59,328 bases of DNA, taken from the NCBI GenBank assembly GCA_005772855.1, contig SXIK01000062.1, forward strand, positions 1 to 59,328, in the 5' to 3' direction. The DNA comes from Planctomycetia bacterium. GTDB taxonomy: Bacteria; Planctomycetota; UBA8108; SXIK01. Below, one piece after another: positions 1-8,745 of this stretch (position 1 is its first letter; each line of letters opens with the position of its first letter). The translations under genes and the position numbers were made by a program. The notes below the pieces were generated by a model, which searched no databases, had not been told where the DNA came from, and saw only the letters and a list, made by a program, of their open reading frames with translations.

Positions 1-41
1 CGCTCGACGCGGCGGACCCGCGCATCCCTCCGCGGGGCGTT

Positions 42-3000
42 GTGATGCCGGGAGACTCCCCGGTGCCACGGCGCGAGGGTACTCTGCTCTCCGTGGAGCC
101 GAGTGTGCAAGTCACGGCAGCACGGGTCCCTGCCGAGGCTGCGGTGAGCCGTCTCGATCCCCTGGCGGCAACGCTCAACAACGGCGAGGACAGGATTTCG
201 AGCGTGCCGGCCGCCGTGAGAGCTTCCAGGGAGCCTTCGGAACGCGGCGAGGCCTCCCCCGGGCATCTGGCCACCCTCAAGGCTCTCGGCGAGTCGTTCA
301 CGAACGCGCCTCAAATTCGCTCCGGCCCGGCGGTCGACGAAAAGGACGTGGCCTCGTCCCTCTTGAGCACGGTGACCCTCACAAAGGTTCGGCAGACCCT
401 GACGCAAGGAGCGGTCGTTCCTCTGGAGCGATCGATGGTGCCGCTGCCCGCCGAGGGTCGCCCCGAGGACACCTGGATCCTCGGGGAAGCAACTCGGTCC
501 GGCAGCCGCGAGAGGGTGCTGGCCCCGGATCTCTCGGCAATGCTTCCCGCTCCGCTGGACCTCAAGGACGAGCGTCAGATTGAGCCGCGCAGGGGAGCTG
601 GAGGCGTCACCAGGCCAGCGCCGCGGCAATCGGGCCTCAAGCTTGCGATGGCAACCCGCTCGAGGCTCACTCCCACGACGCCCCATGAGCCCACATCCGA
701 TGGGCACTCCCTGGTGAGGGCCGATCGTCGGGAAATCGCCGCTCAAACCCCGACACCACCCGCAGTGGAGCCGCCGCGTGGAGCCGATCGACTCCGGGTA
801 AAGGAACTCCCCGGGGTTTTTTTGCCTCGCTCGATGCAGATCACCGAGCCAGTTCCGGGCGCCACGCGGGTGTTCTCCATCATGGAGCCCTCGGTGCGAT
901 CACTGCCGAGTCTTCGCACCGAGATGGAGCGGGAGCGCCGCAAGCACTTGGCCTTCGAGCCGGAGTCTTCCCTGAGAGCAAGGGTTGGCGGAGCCGCCCT
1001 GCCAGGTGCGTCTCGCCCTCGCGATCGCGGCCTCGAAGACTCGGGTCTCCTGGTAACGCTCACGGCTCCCGGCTCGTCCCTCAGGATCCCGGACGCTCCT
1101 GAATCCGCAGTCTCGCTCCCCGGGTTGAATCTCGCGCTCCCGGGCCCCTCCTCACCTCTCTTGCTTTCGCTCGCCGAGTCCAGCCAGGACTCTCCTCCTC
1201 GTTACCCAACTCACAGCCGTCTCACGTCGATGACCCCGGCTCCGCTGGCGGTTTTTACCGAAGTTGTGCCGACGTTGCCGCCTGATCCGACAGGCGTGAG
1301 TCCATCGGTTGCGAGGCACGAGGTTCACTCTGTGCCACGCATGGCAAGGGTGGAACCGTCAACCGACGTCTCCGTGTCCCGGCGGGTGGAGGATACGCTG
1401 CCGTCGCTCGCACCCCAGACCCGGCCTCGTTGGCTAGCCCCCGAGGCGGTCGTACGGGAGCGACCGGTGCTTCAAGGAGCTCTGGAACAGCCATCGCCGG
1501 GGAGCACAGCCACTCATTCCGTCAGCCTCATACCATCGACTCCGCGGAGGCTGGAACGCGCCTCGCCGCGACTTGAGGTCGAGCCTGTGTCGGCCCTGGC
1601 GCCCGGGGCTGCTCCCGAAAACGCGCATTTTGTCGCTGCTCAAGTCGACCTCAGAGCCATGACCCCGAGAGGAGACTTCAGGGCCCGCGCCATCGCTGTC
1701 GATGCGAATCCACGGCTACCGCCTCGCCATCGGGTGGTGGAGATGTCGGCGGATCCACCCACACCCGGGGCTCCTGACGTCAAACAGGCAGCGCCGAAGT
1801 CTCCATCACGGGTTCCACTTGAGCTCGCCTGGCGACCGAAGGACGCTCGGCTGATTCCGGAACGGGCGCCCCATCTCTTCCCCACGAGCGATCCTCGTCG
1901 AGAGAGCACGGAGCTTGCGAGGTCGGGTGGCTCCAGCGACGTTCCTGCTCGCCCCCCGAGGCTCACCCTGCGCTTCTTGCCGTCAACGTCCCTGGCCCCT
2001 GGGAGGGAGGAGTCCAGGTCTGCCGCAAACAGGGTTCGAGAGCCAGGGGCGCTCGAGTCCGTGGAGGCGGCATCCTCCTTTGTCCCAAGGATCTACCAGC
2101 TCCGCGCGAAAACCCACCGGGAGGAGGCAGTGAGGCTGGGCGGCGGTGCCGAGGATACCGAGAAGGCCGTGGAGCTGGGACTCAAGTGGCTCGCGCTCCA
2201 TCAAAGCCCTGACGGGCGTTGGAGCCTGGATGAGTACATGGACCACCTCACAGAGGTCGCAGATCGCGACCGCTGGCACCCCGATTGGGACGGGAACGGC
2301 AAGAACGATAGTCGAGGCGGCTCGAGCAGGGCCGACAATGGAGACACGGCTGCGACGGGGCTTGCGCTGCTGGCCTTCCTGGGGCACGGCGATACACAAA
2401 CCGAGCCGGGCCCGTACCAGGAAAACGTGCGTCGGGGGCTTCAGTTTCTCAAGTCTGCTCAAAACCGAGACGGCGACCTTCGAAATGGGGGCAACCTCTA
2501 CATGCACGCGATTGCGTCCTTCGCTCTCTGCGAGGCCTACGCCCTGTCGCGAGACCCGGAATTGGGAGAGCCCGCGCGAAGAGCCATCGGTTACGCCATC
2601 CGGACGCAAAACCCGGACCTGGGCGGCTGGCGATACGAGCCGTACCCGCAGGGCCGTGACGTCGACACAAGCGTTTTTGGCTGGATGCTCATGGCGATCA
2701 AGAGCGCGCATGTGGGAGGCATCGAGGTTGACAAGCGAGCGGTCCAGCGCATGGCCAAGTACCTGGAGTCGGCTCGTATGTCGAAGGCAGGTGGGCGCTT
2801 TGCGTACCAGCCTGGCCTTCCACGCTCGTCGCTTGCCATGACTGCGCAGGGACTTTTTTGCCAGCAGATCCTCTCGGAGCTTCGTCCTGCGCAGTTGGAG
2901 GCTGAAAAAGTGCGCCTCCAAAGAGCCGCCAACGAGACAGTGAGCATCTTGCTCTCGAACCGTCCCGAGTTGCGTGACCAGGATGGCGCAAACTCGTACT

Positions 3001-3239
3001 ACTGGTACTACGCCACCCTCGCCCTCTTCCAGGAGGAGGGTGTCGCGTGGGAAACATGGAACTCGCGAATGAAAGAAGTCCTGCTCCAGCTTCAACTCCG
3101 CGAGGAAGAGGGCACGGCCGCGGGCAGTTGGGATCCTCTCGACCGCAGGGCACAGTTGGGCGGGCGTGTCTATTCGACGGCCATTTCCATACTCTCCCTT
3201 GAGGTCTACTATCGTTACGCCCCGAAGGAGCGGCGGTAG
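42..3239 (+). CDS. Prenyltransferase/squalene-cyclase-repeat protein with long disordered N-terminal region (5' partial)
   Basis: The frame is open to the window edge, so the GTG at 42 is only the first usable start seen and the true start probably lies upstream. About residues 1-690 are low-complexity and rich in Pro, Arg, Ser and Glu, with no recognisable fold. From about residue 705 to the end the protein carries an alpha/alpha-toroid type domain: repeats such as HQSPDGRW, QNRDGDL and QNPDLGGW, each followed by a helix with T-x-x-G/A-L-A-L-L, resemble the QW-like repeats of prenyltransferase and squalene oxidase/cyclase-fold proteins. Planctomycetes encode many such proteins, often as large envelope proteins of unknown function. 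The acidic catalytic DXDD motif of true squalene-hopene cyclases is not seen, so terpene cyclisation is not claimed. The domain call is fairly sure; the role is unknown. Confidence 0.7.
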   Translation: MMPGDSPVPRREGTLLSVEPSVQVTAARVPAEAAVSRLDPLAATLNNGEDRISSVPAAVRASREPSERGEASPGHLATLKALGESFTNAPQIRSGPAVDEKDVASSLLSTVTLTKVRQTLTQGAVVPLERSMVPLPAEGRPEDTWILGEATRSGSRERVLAPDLSAMLPAPLDLKDERQIEPRRGAGGVTRPAPRQSGLKLAMATRSRLTPTTPHEPTSDGHSLVRADRREIAAQTPTPPAVEPPRGADRLRVKELPGVFLPRSMQITEPVPGATRVFSIMEPSVRSLPSLRTEMERERRKHLAFEPESSLRARVGGAALPGASRPRDRGLEDSGLLVTLTAPGSSLRIPDAPESAVSLPGLNLALPGPSSPLLLSLAESSQDSPPRYPTHSRLTSMTPAPLAVFTEVVPTLPPDPTGVSPSVARHEVHSVPRMARVEPSTDVSVSRRVEDTLPSLAPQTRPRWLAPEAVVRERPVLQGALEQPSPGSTATHSVSLIPSTPRRLERASPRLEVEPVSALAPGAAPENAHFVAAQVDLRAMTPRGDFRARAIAVDANPRLPPRHRVVEMSADPPTPGAPDVKQAAPKSPSRVPLELAWRPKDARLIPERAPHLFPTSDPRRESTELARSGGSSDVPARPPRLTLRFLPSTSLAPGREESRSAANRVREPGALESVEAASSFVPRIYQLRAKTHREEAVRLGGGAEDTEKAVELGLKWLALHQSPDGRWSLDEYMDHLTEVADRDRWHPDWDGNGKNDSRGGSSRADNGDTAATGLALLAFLGHGDTQTEPGPYQENVRRGLQFLKSAQNRDGDLRNGGNLYMHAIASFALCEAYALSRDPELGEPARRAIGYAIRTQNPDLGGWRYEPYPQGRDVDTSVFGWMLMAIKSAHVGGIEVDKRAVQRMAKYLESARMSKAGGRFAYQPGLPRSSLAMTAQGLFCQQILSELRPAQLEAEKVRLQRAANETVSILLSNRPELRDQDGANSYYWYYATLALFQEEGVAWETWNSRMKEVLLQLQLREEEGTAAGSWDPLDRRAQLGGRVYSTAISILSLEVYYRYAPKERR

Positions 3240-3275
3240 GCGAAGCCCGTGGGGTCAGAAAATGTCACCCGGCCT
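3240..3275. repeat. Possible relic insertion-sequence end (GGGGTCAGAAAATG motif)
   Basis: The bases just after the first gene contain GGGGTCAGAAAATGTCACCC, at the 3' side of the transposase relic. A related arrangement with two TGACCCCGGGG copies and GAAAATGACCCC occurs at 10523-10559. Position next to a transposase relic suggests a decayed terminal repeat, but no matching opposite end was found near 4000. Confidence 0.25.
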
Positions 3276-3915
3276 CCCGCTGCGTTCAGGCTTGGGCTCC
3301 TCGCAGGAAGCTTGGGCAGGCTTCACGTCTGCGGCTCGGAGGGTGTCGTCAAAGTCGGCAGTGAATTTCCAGTCACGCTCGTCGAGGAGGTAGGCATCGC
3401 TGGCAAGGGCGATGTTGCGCGCGATCTGCACCATCCCTGTGGCGGCGGGGTTCGGTGTCATGCCGGCGATAGGGACACGCCGGGTGGCGACGTGGATGAA
3501 GAAGAGGACGTGGAATGCCGTGACGCTTGAGGACGTTGGCGACGGTGTGGTCGCTTTCGACATGGCCAAGGTGGGCGAGTGCGCCGGCGATGCGGTCGGA
3601 GCCCCGGCTCTTGTTCTCACGAACGAAGCGGAAGATCAGCTCTTCGACCTCCGGAGCAAGGGTTGGTCGATCGGGGTAACGGCGCTTCTTCGAGCCAGCG
3701 AGCTTGTGCTCCACGAGCCCTGGGTGCCAGGCGAAAATGGCCTCCGGCGAGACGATGGCCGCGACCACCGTGAGCCTCGCGACCGAACCGCTTGCCGATA
3801 TCGGCCAACTTACTGCGCTCGCCGTCGGTGAGCCGGAGATGGCCGCGGACTTGTCCACGCGGAACGCGGTTCTCCGTGGCGAGGTGCTCGTTTCAGAGGA
3901 GGATCTCCTGATCAA
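3255..3915 (-). pseudogene. Degraded rve-type (IS3/IS481-like) transposase remnant
   Basis: Two minus-strand reading frames carry successive pieces of an integrase-catalytic-domain transposase. The upstream piece (to about 3500) has VSPEAIFAWHPGLVEHK followed by ENKSRGSDRIAGALAHLGH, which matches the helix-turn-helix linker typical of this family. The downstream piece (about 3620-3255) has FHVLFFIHVATRRVPIAG and MVQIARNIA followed by DFDDTLRAADVK, matching the DDE core. The frame changes near 3500-3560, and the stretch with the first catalytic Asp and the C-terminal glutamate region are missing, so the gene cannot be functional. It is an insertion-sequence relic between the gene ending at 3239 and the M16 operon. 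Confidence 0.72.
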
Positions 3916-4094
3916 CGGTGCTGGTGATGTAGGCGACGAGGTGTTTCCAGGGCACGGTTCCGTTGCAAACCTCCTTACCCTTGGAAGCGAATGAGCTTGT
4001 TGGAGGGCGCTGTGCTCAACGCCTCAAGCCTCGACGCCGCGGGGCGTTCGATTATTTTGACCTGGCGGGGGGAGTCCACTCGGCCAGCCGGCAT
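3916..4094. other. Non-coding stretch beside the transposase relic
   Basis: About 180 bases between the transposase relic and the stop of the zinc-less M16 peptidase. No conserved coding sequence is seen. It may contain the former 5' end of the transposase and its terminal repeat, but I could not identify either. Confidence 0.3.
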
Positions 4095-5552
4095 CTATTT
4101 CCCGGCGTACTCGAGGGTTTGCGGGTCGGGGAGCGGAATTCTTTCGACCTTCCCGGCACTCAGGCCGCCCTTCAAAATCTCCTCCGCGTTGCCCACGACG
4201 AGAATCAGGAGCTTCTCCGGCCTCAGGTGCGTCTGGGCCACCCGAAGCACGTCTTCCTGGGTCACCGCCTTGATTTTCTCACGGTAGGATCGCCAAAAGT
4301 GAGGCGATCTTCCCGTAAACTCTTCGCTGGCAAGTGTTGTTGCCGTCGAGAGCGCAGTCGAAAAGGCCCGGGGAAACAGACCCACCGCGTAGTTGACGGC
4401 TGTATCGAGCTCCTCCTTCGTGACCTTCTCCCTTCGGATCCGGTCGATCTCCTCGAGCACAATCTTCGTGGCCTTGCCCACGGACTCGCTCTTCGACTGA
4501 AAGAAGGCCCGGAAGACGCCGTCGTAGTAAGTGCCGAGGTCGAGCCGGGAGGCCGCCGTGTATGCAAGGCCCTCGTCGGACCGGACGCGCGACGTGATGC
4601 GCGAGGTGAATCCACCACCTCCCAGGATCTGGTTCATGATCCCGAGAGCGTGGTAGTCGGGATGGTCCCGGGTGGGGGCCAAGTGCCCGATTGTAACTCG
4701 GCCCTGGTTCACCGAGGGCTTGTCGACAAGGTAGGCGGCTGGTCCTGGCTCGTTCGTGGGCTTCGGTATCGGGGGCACGGGGTCGAGAGGGCAGGGATCC
4801 TTTGCCCAGCCCTTCAGCAATGCCTCGAGACGGACGAGGACATCCTCGGTTCGCACGTCGCCCGCAACCGCAAGGAGAAAGTGTTTCGGGTGATAGGAGC
4901 GGTTGTGAAAGGCGACCAGGTCCGCGCGAGTAATCCCCTCAATGGAAGCCTTCGTCCTCCGATCGGTCGAAAAGAAGCCCGGGCCCCGCAGGAGCCTCTC
5001 CCATTCGCGGCTTTCGATCGAGGCCGTCTGGTCGTTGCGGCGCTGGAGGCTCTGAAGGATCTGGCTTCGCTCCAATTCGAAACGGTTCGGCTCGAATCGC
5101 GGCGTTCGGATCATGTCGAAAAAGATCTCGAGGGCTCGCGGAAGGTCCTTGGAAAGGCAGTTGAAGGACGCGGAGCCTTCCGTGTCACCAATGCCGCTCG
5201 ACATGTTGGTGGCGAGGAATGCAAGCTCCTCGTCAACTTCCTCCGGAGTCTGTTTCAAGGTACCGCCCGAACGCATCTGCGAGCCTGTGAGCGAGGCAAC
5301 GCCGGCCTTGCCCTCGGGCTCGAGGTAGCTGCCCGTGCGCACCGTCATGACGACGTCGACCAGCGGGAGGTCGTGATCCTCCACGATGTAGACGACGACC
5401 CCGCAGGGTAGCACGTGGCGATACTGGGCCCTCTCCGGGGGCGAAAAGACAATCTCCGGGAAGACCAGCTCTTTCGGATGCCTGGGAATCTCGCGGTCCG
5501 GCGCAGGGCTCAACAGGGCCGAGATTGCAAGAACAGTGAACAGTTGACTCAT
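4095..5552 (-). CDS. M16 family peptidase-like protein, zinc-motif-less (beta-type subunit)
   Basis: 485 residues with a short hydrophobic N-terminus (MSQLFTVLAISALLSPAP), probably a signal peptide. The two-lobed M16 layout is clear: an N-terminal half beginning with the LPCGVVVYIVEDHDLPLVDV strand and a C-terminal half with SFRITSRVR-type (FTSRITSRVRSDEGLAY) sequence common to M16 C domains. Where active members have HxxEH, this protein has LTGSQMRSGGT, so it lacks the zinc ligands and should act as the non-catalytic partner of the upstream M16 enzyme, as in two-subunit M16B peptidases. Its ATG overlaps the stop of that enzyme (ATGA at 5549-5552), which implies coupled translation and probably a complex. 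Likely periplasmic. Confidence 0.88.
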   Translation of the reverse strand: MSQLFTVLAISALLSPAPDREIPRHPKELVFPEIVFSPPERAQYRHVLPCGVVVYIVEDHDLPLVDVVMTVRTGSYLEPEGKAGVASLTGSQMRSGGTLKQTPEEVDEELAFLATNMSSGIGDTEGSASFNCLSKDLPRALEIFFDMIRTPRFEPNRFELERSQILQSLQRRNDQTASIESREWERLLRGPGFFSTDRRTKASIEGITRADLVAFHNRSYHPKHFLLAVAGDVRTEDVLVRLEALLKGWAKDPCPLDPVPPIPKPTNEPGPAAYLVDKPSVNQGRVTIGHLAPTRDHPDYHALGIMNQILGGGGFTSRITSRVRSDEGLAYTAASRLDLGTYYDGVFRAFFQSKSESVGKATKIVLEEIDRIRREKVTKEELDTAVNYAVGLFPRAFSTALSTATTLASEEFTGRSPHFWRSYREKIKAVTQEDVLRVAQTHLRPEKLLILVVGNAEEILKGGLSAGKVERIPLPDPQTLEYAGK

Positions 5553-7129
5553 CGTTGGGCTCCTTCCGTCTTTTTCGCTCGCCCCTCGGCAACGGGCGAC
5601 TCCTTTGTGTAGTAGATGGCGACGGTGCGATTGGCAGAGGACAAGTAAGTGCTCGCGACTCGCTGGATGTCAGCCGCCGTGACTGCCGCCACCCGGGGTG
5701 GATCGGTGTTGATGGTGTGCCAACCCCGGTGGGCGTCGCGAATGAGGAGCTGCATGAGGAGCGAGAAGTTCACGCGCAGGCGTCTGTAGTCAGCGGCAGC
5801 CTCCTGATTCTTGACCTTCTCGAGCTCACGGGCGGAGACGGGTTCCTTCGTGAGCCGTTCAATCTCGGCGTACAGGGCCTTCTCGACATCTTCAGGCGTC
5901 TTGCCAGGCTTTGCAGTGCCGTCAACCTCGAAGTAGCCTTCATGTTTCAGGCTGTCCTGATCGGCGTCGACATCATTCGCCACCTTGTGGTCCAGTACCA
6001 GGGCCTTGTAGAGGCGGCCTGTCTTCCCGCTCAGCACACTGGCGAGGAGCGTGAGCGCCGGCTCATCCACGTGTCCGTCGGGCACTGTGTGCCAGCGGAC
6101 TCTTACACGCGGCTTCGTTTCGGCGACGGCGATCATTCGGCGCTCGGCGAGCTGCGGCACTTCCCGTGTGCGAAGCCCGGGCGGTTCGCGGGGGCCGCGC
6201 TTCAGACGTCCGAAGTATCGCCGCGCGAGCTCCTTTGCCGCAGCTGGATCGAAGTCGCCCACGAGGCAGGCGGTCAGATTGTTCGGGGCATAGTAGACGC
6301 CGAAGAAATCCATGGCCTCGTCTCGGGTGATTGCCTCAATGTCGCAAGGCCAACCAATGACGGGCCAAGCGTAGGGGGAAGAGCTCCAGAAGAGGGCGTC
6401 GAACTCCTCTTCAAATCGGCCGATCGGCGTGCTGTCGATGCGGAGTCGGCGCTCCTCCCGCACCACGTCTCGTTCACTATAAAACTCGCGGAAGACCGGG
6501 TTCAGGAGACGGTCGGACTCCATCCAGAACCAGAGCTCGAGTTTGTTCGCGGGCACGTTGATGAAATAGATCGTGAAGTCATTCGTGGTGCCGGCATTCA
6601 TCCCGCTGGCACCGGCAGACGTGTAGACCTTGTCGAACTCGTCCTTGACGATGACTCCACGTTCCGCCGTCGTGAGCTTGTCGAGCTCCCGGAGAAGCTC
6701 ATTGTGGCCTCTGCTGCGGTCCTCGGGCCGCGCTGGCGTGGGAATCTCGCCGAGGCGCTGTTTCACCGCCAGGGCGGCCTCCTCCCTGGCAATGTCGTTC
6801 TTCACCCGGTCGAGGTCGGTCAAGATCTTCAGGTTCTTCTCGATGTCGCGGGTGCCGATCACTTGCGTGCCCTTGAACATCATGTGCTCGAAGAGGTGGG
6901 CGAGCCCCGTGATGCCCGGCCTCTCGTTGACCGATCCAACCCGCGCGATCCAGCCGACGGCAATGTTGGGGTCGCCCTTCTTCGGGCGCATCAGAAAACG
7001 CATCCCGTTTTCGAGAACGTACTCCTCCACGGCCACGTTCTGGGCTTGAACCGCAGCGGGCGTGAGTACCGCCACGGCCAGGGTTAACGCCAGGGCGGCG
7101 CGAGAATTCGTTGTAAAGGCCAGGGTCAC
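5549..7129 (-). CDS. M16 family zinc metallopeptidase (catalytic subunit)
   Basis: The longest frame extends into the upstream gene, but the GTG at 7129 gives a GTGA overlap with the stop of the preceding gene and is followed by a good signal peptide (ALALTLAVAVLTPAAVQAQ), so I take 526 residues. The inverted zinc motif HLFEH is present in GLAHLFEHMMFKGT, with a downstream ERDVVREERR that can supply the third zinc ligand. Between HLFEH and the MNAGTTNDFT motif there is an insertion of roughly 80 residues with coiled-coil character, longer than in mitochondrial-type M16 enzymes. A second M16 domain follows. It should be exported and pair with the zinc-less M16 protein encoded next. Confidence 0.9.
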   Translation of the reverse strand: MTLAFTTNSRAALALTLAVAVLTPAAVQAQNVAVEEYVLENGMRFLMRPKKGDPNIAVGWIARVGSVNERPGITGLAHLFEHMMFKGTQVIGTRDIEKNLKILTDLDRVKNDIAREEAALAVKQRLGEIPTPARPEDRSRGHNELLRELDKLTTAERGVIVKDEFDKVYTSAGASGMNAGTTNDFTIYFINVPANKLELWFWMESDRLLNPVFREFYSERDVVREERRLRIDSTPIGRFEEEFDALFWSSSPYAWPVIGWPCDIEAITRDEAMDFFGVYYAPNNLTACLVGDFDPAAAKELARRYFGRLKRGPREPPGLRTREVPQLAERRMIAVAETKPRVRVRWHTVPDGHVDEPALTLLASVLSGKTGRLYKALVLDHKVANDVDADQDSLKHEGYFEVDGTAKPGKTPEDVEKALYAEIERLTKEPVSARELEKVKNQEAAADYRRLRVNFSLLMQLLIRDAHRGWHTINTDPPRVAAVTAADIQRVASTYLSSANRTVAIYYTKESPVAEGRAKKTEGAQR

Positions 7130-8745
7130 TGTTCGCTCTCCTCTGCTTTGAGATTGGAAGGCTCGCCTGGAGCGCTGTCTCCAAGTTGAGCCATGTATTG
7201 CTTGAACTGGGTTTCCAGCGTGCTGATCACTCCGCTGGCACTCCCCCCTCCCTCGACCGGGATGAACCGGCCGAGCGAATCCTCCACGACCTTCCCCTCG
7301 TAGTAGGCGCTGATGAACTGAATGAACGGCTCGCGGTAGAGCTCTCCTTGCGCATGCATGAGAAAGTGACACAACGCCGCGGAGAGCGCGTAATTGAGGC
7401 CGCGGCCGTCCTTGTGGAACTCCTCGTTGTCGACGGCAAGGAAGCTCGAGAGGCTCCAGTTGGGGTTTGCGGCCAGGAACTGCCTTGCATTCTGCAGTCG
7501 TTCGGAAGCGATCTTGTGCCCCGGTTTCCATTTTCCATCGACCTTCTCCCACGTTTCCATGTAGCTGGCGATGCCCTCGACAACCCAGTTATTCCCCTTG
7601 CTGCCTTGCTGGCCAGGCTTCGTCTCGGCAAAGAGCTGGTGGGTCACCTCGTGGTAGAGCGTAAAGAGCGTCTCGGCGCGATCGGCATAGTAAAAGTAAG
7701 AGCACCGCTCGGGCGACGCATAGAAACCTGCGGACTCCACTGCAAGCTTGAGATTGTTCTTCTCCGCCTTCACGAAAGTCAGGTAGTCCTCTCTCGTGGG
7801 GAACACCTTCACGAGGTGCTTCTTCTTGTTCCTGGCTGATACGAAGAGCAAATTCGCGCCAGCGGCCTGGTCAAAAAATCCGAGGTAGAACCGGAAAAAC
7901 TCTGCGTAGAAATCCTCGAGCAACTCCGCGTACTCCCAGCCTTGCTTGCGGCCCAGGTTGGTCTCCACGCGAAAGTGCTCGCTCTCGACCGAAAACATGT
8001 TGTAGGTGTTCCGCTTCCGGATCCGCTCCTCTTCCTCCCTGGAAACCCACTTGCCCTGGTACTCGCGAAGGCCCTGGTCCCACTTCTGCTTGTCCTCCTT
8101 CTTGATCCAGCCTTCCTCCGTCAAGAAGTTCTTCCTGGCTGTCAGAGCCTCCCACTTCCGGATCCACTTCTTGCTTGCTGGATCGAGGACATAACCAAGA
8201 ATGTCACGGGCTCTCTTGTGGTCTGGATCGGCCTCGATGACCTTGTTAACGAGGTCGAAGGCCCGCGTGAAAAGCCCCAGCTTCATGCAAGCCGTCGCCA
8301 GGTCAAAGAGCCGCTTCGCGTTCTGATCACCGACAGTCTCGAGCTTCCGGGCAAACATTGCGCGCAGATCGGGCGACTGGGTCTCGTCCTTCGGGTCCCG
8401 GGTCTTCTCGACAGTACTCTTCAGCCTGGTGAGTCTCGGATACTTCGGGTCAATTCCGCGAATGGTCTCGAGGACCTTCTCCCCTTCCGCCTTGAGTCCG
8501 TTCGAGGCGGCCCAGGTCGCGAGCTTCTCGAGCTCCTTCAGGTGGGCCATCTCGACCTTCTCGGTCTGCTGGAGCAACGCTCGCTCCGTGGCCGCGTCTC
8601 GCGCAGATTGCTTGCTCGACTTGGCCTCCACCCTCTTATCGGATCTCTTTGCCTGCGCCCGGAGCTGCTCCCCGGGGGCAACAAGCCATGAAGCCAACAC
8701 GAGTACGCCGACGGCGGTGCGTGTTCTCTTGGAGGACGTGTTCAC
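7126..8745 (-). CDS. Exported HExxH metalloprotease-like protein (DUF1570/peptidase-MA-like)
   Basis: 539 residues starting at a GTG that overlaps the stop of the upstream gene (GTGA). The N-terminus has a signal peptide (VGVLVLASWLVAPGEQLRAQ), then a charged helical, TPR-like region to about residue 190. The C-terminal half contains FSVESEHFRVETN, typical of the start of peptidase-MA/DUF1570 domains, then HEVTH at residues 365-369 and WVVEGIASYME about 20 residues later, which fit an HExxH...E gluzincin zinc site. This is predicted from motifs only; no substrate is known. It lies in the same coupled operon as the two M16 proteins, which supports a joint role in processing envelope or imported proteins. 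Confidence 0.75.
   Translation of the reverse strand: MNTSSKRTRTAVGVLVLASWLVAPGEQLRAQAKRSDKRVEAKSSKQSARDAATERALLQQTEKVEMAHLKELEKLATWAASNGLKAEGEKVLETIRGIDPKYPRLTRLKSTVEKTRDPKDETQSPDLRAMFARKLETVGDQNAKRLFDLATACMKLGLFTRAFDLVNKVIEADPDHKRARDILGYVLDPASKKWIRKWEALTARKNFLTEEGWIKKEDKQKWDQGLREYQGKWVSREEEERIRKRNTYNMFSVESEHFRVETNLGRKQGWEYAELLEDFYAEFFRFYLGFFDQAAGANLLFVSARNKKKHLVKVFPTREDYLTFVKAEKNNLKLAVESAGFYASPERCSYFYYADRAETLFTLYHEVTHQLFAETKPGQQGSKGNNWVVEGIASYMETWEKVDGKWKPGHKIASERLQNARQFLAANPNWSLSSFLAVDNEEFHKDGRGLNYALSAALCHFLMHAQGELYREPFIQFISAYYEGKVVEDSLGRFIPVEGGGSASGVISTLETQFKQYMAQLGDSAPGEPSNLKAEESEQ

Noticed and set aside
1983-3095. Minus-strand open frame of 370 codons opposite the first gene
   Set aside because: It is the reverse of a conserved cyclase-like domain, shows no motif, and follows from GC-rich codon bias.
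3963-5411. Plus-strand open frame of 482 codons
   Set aside because: Antisense to the zinc-less M16 peptidase with its recognisable domains; no family features of its own.
5555-7087. Plus-strand open frame of 510 codons
   Set aside because: Antisense to the HLFEH-containing M16 peptidase.
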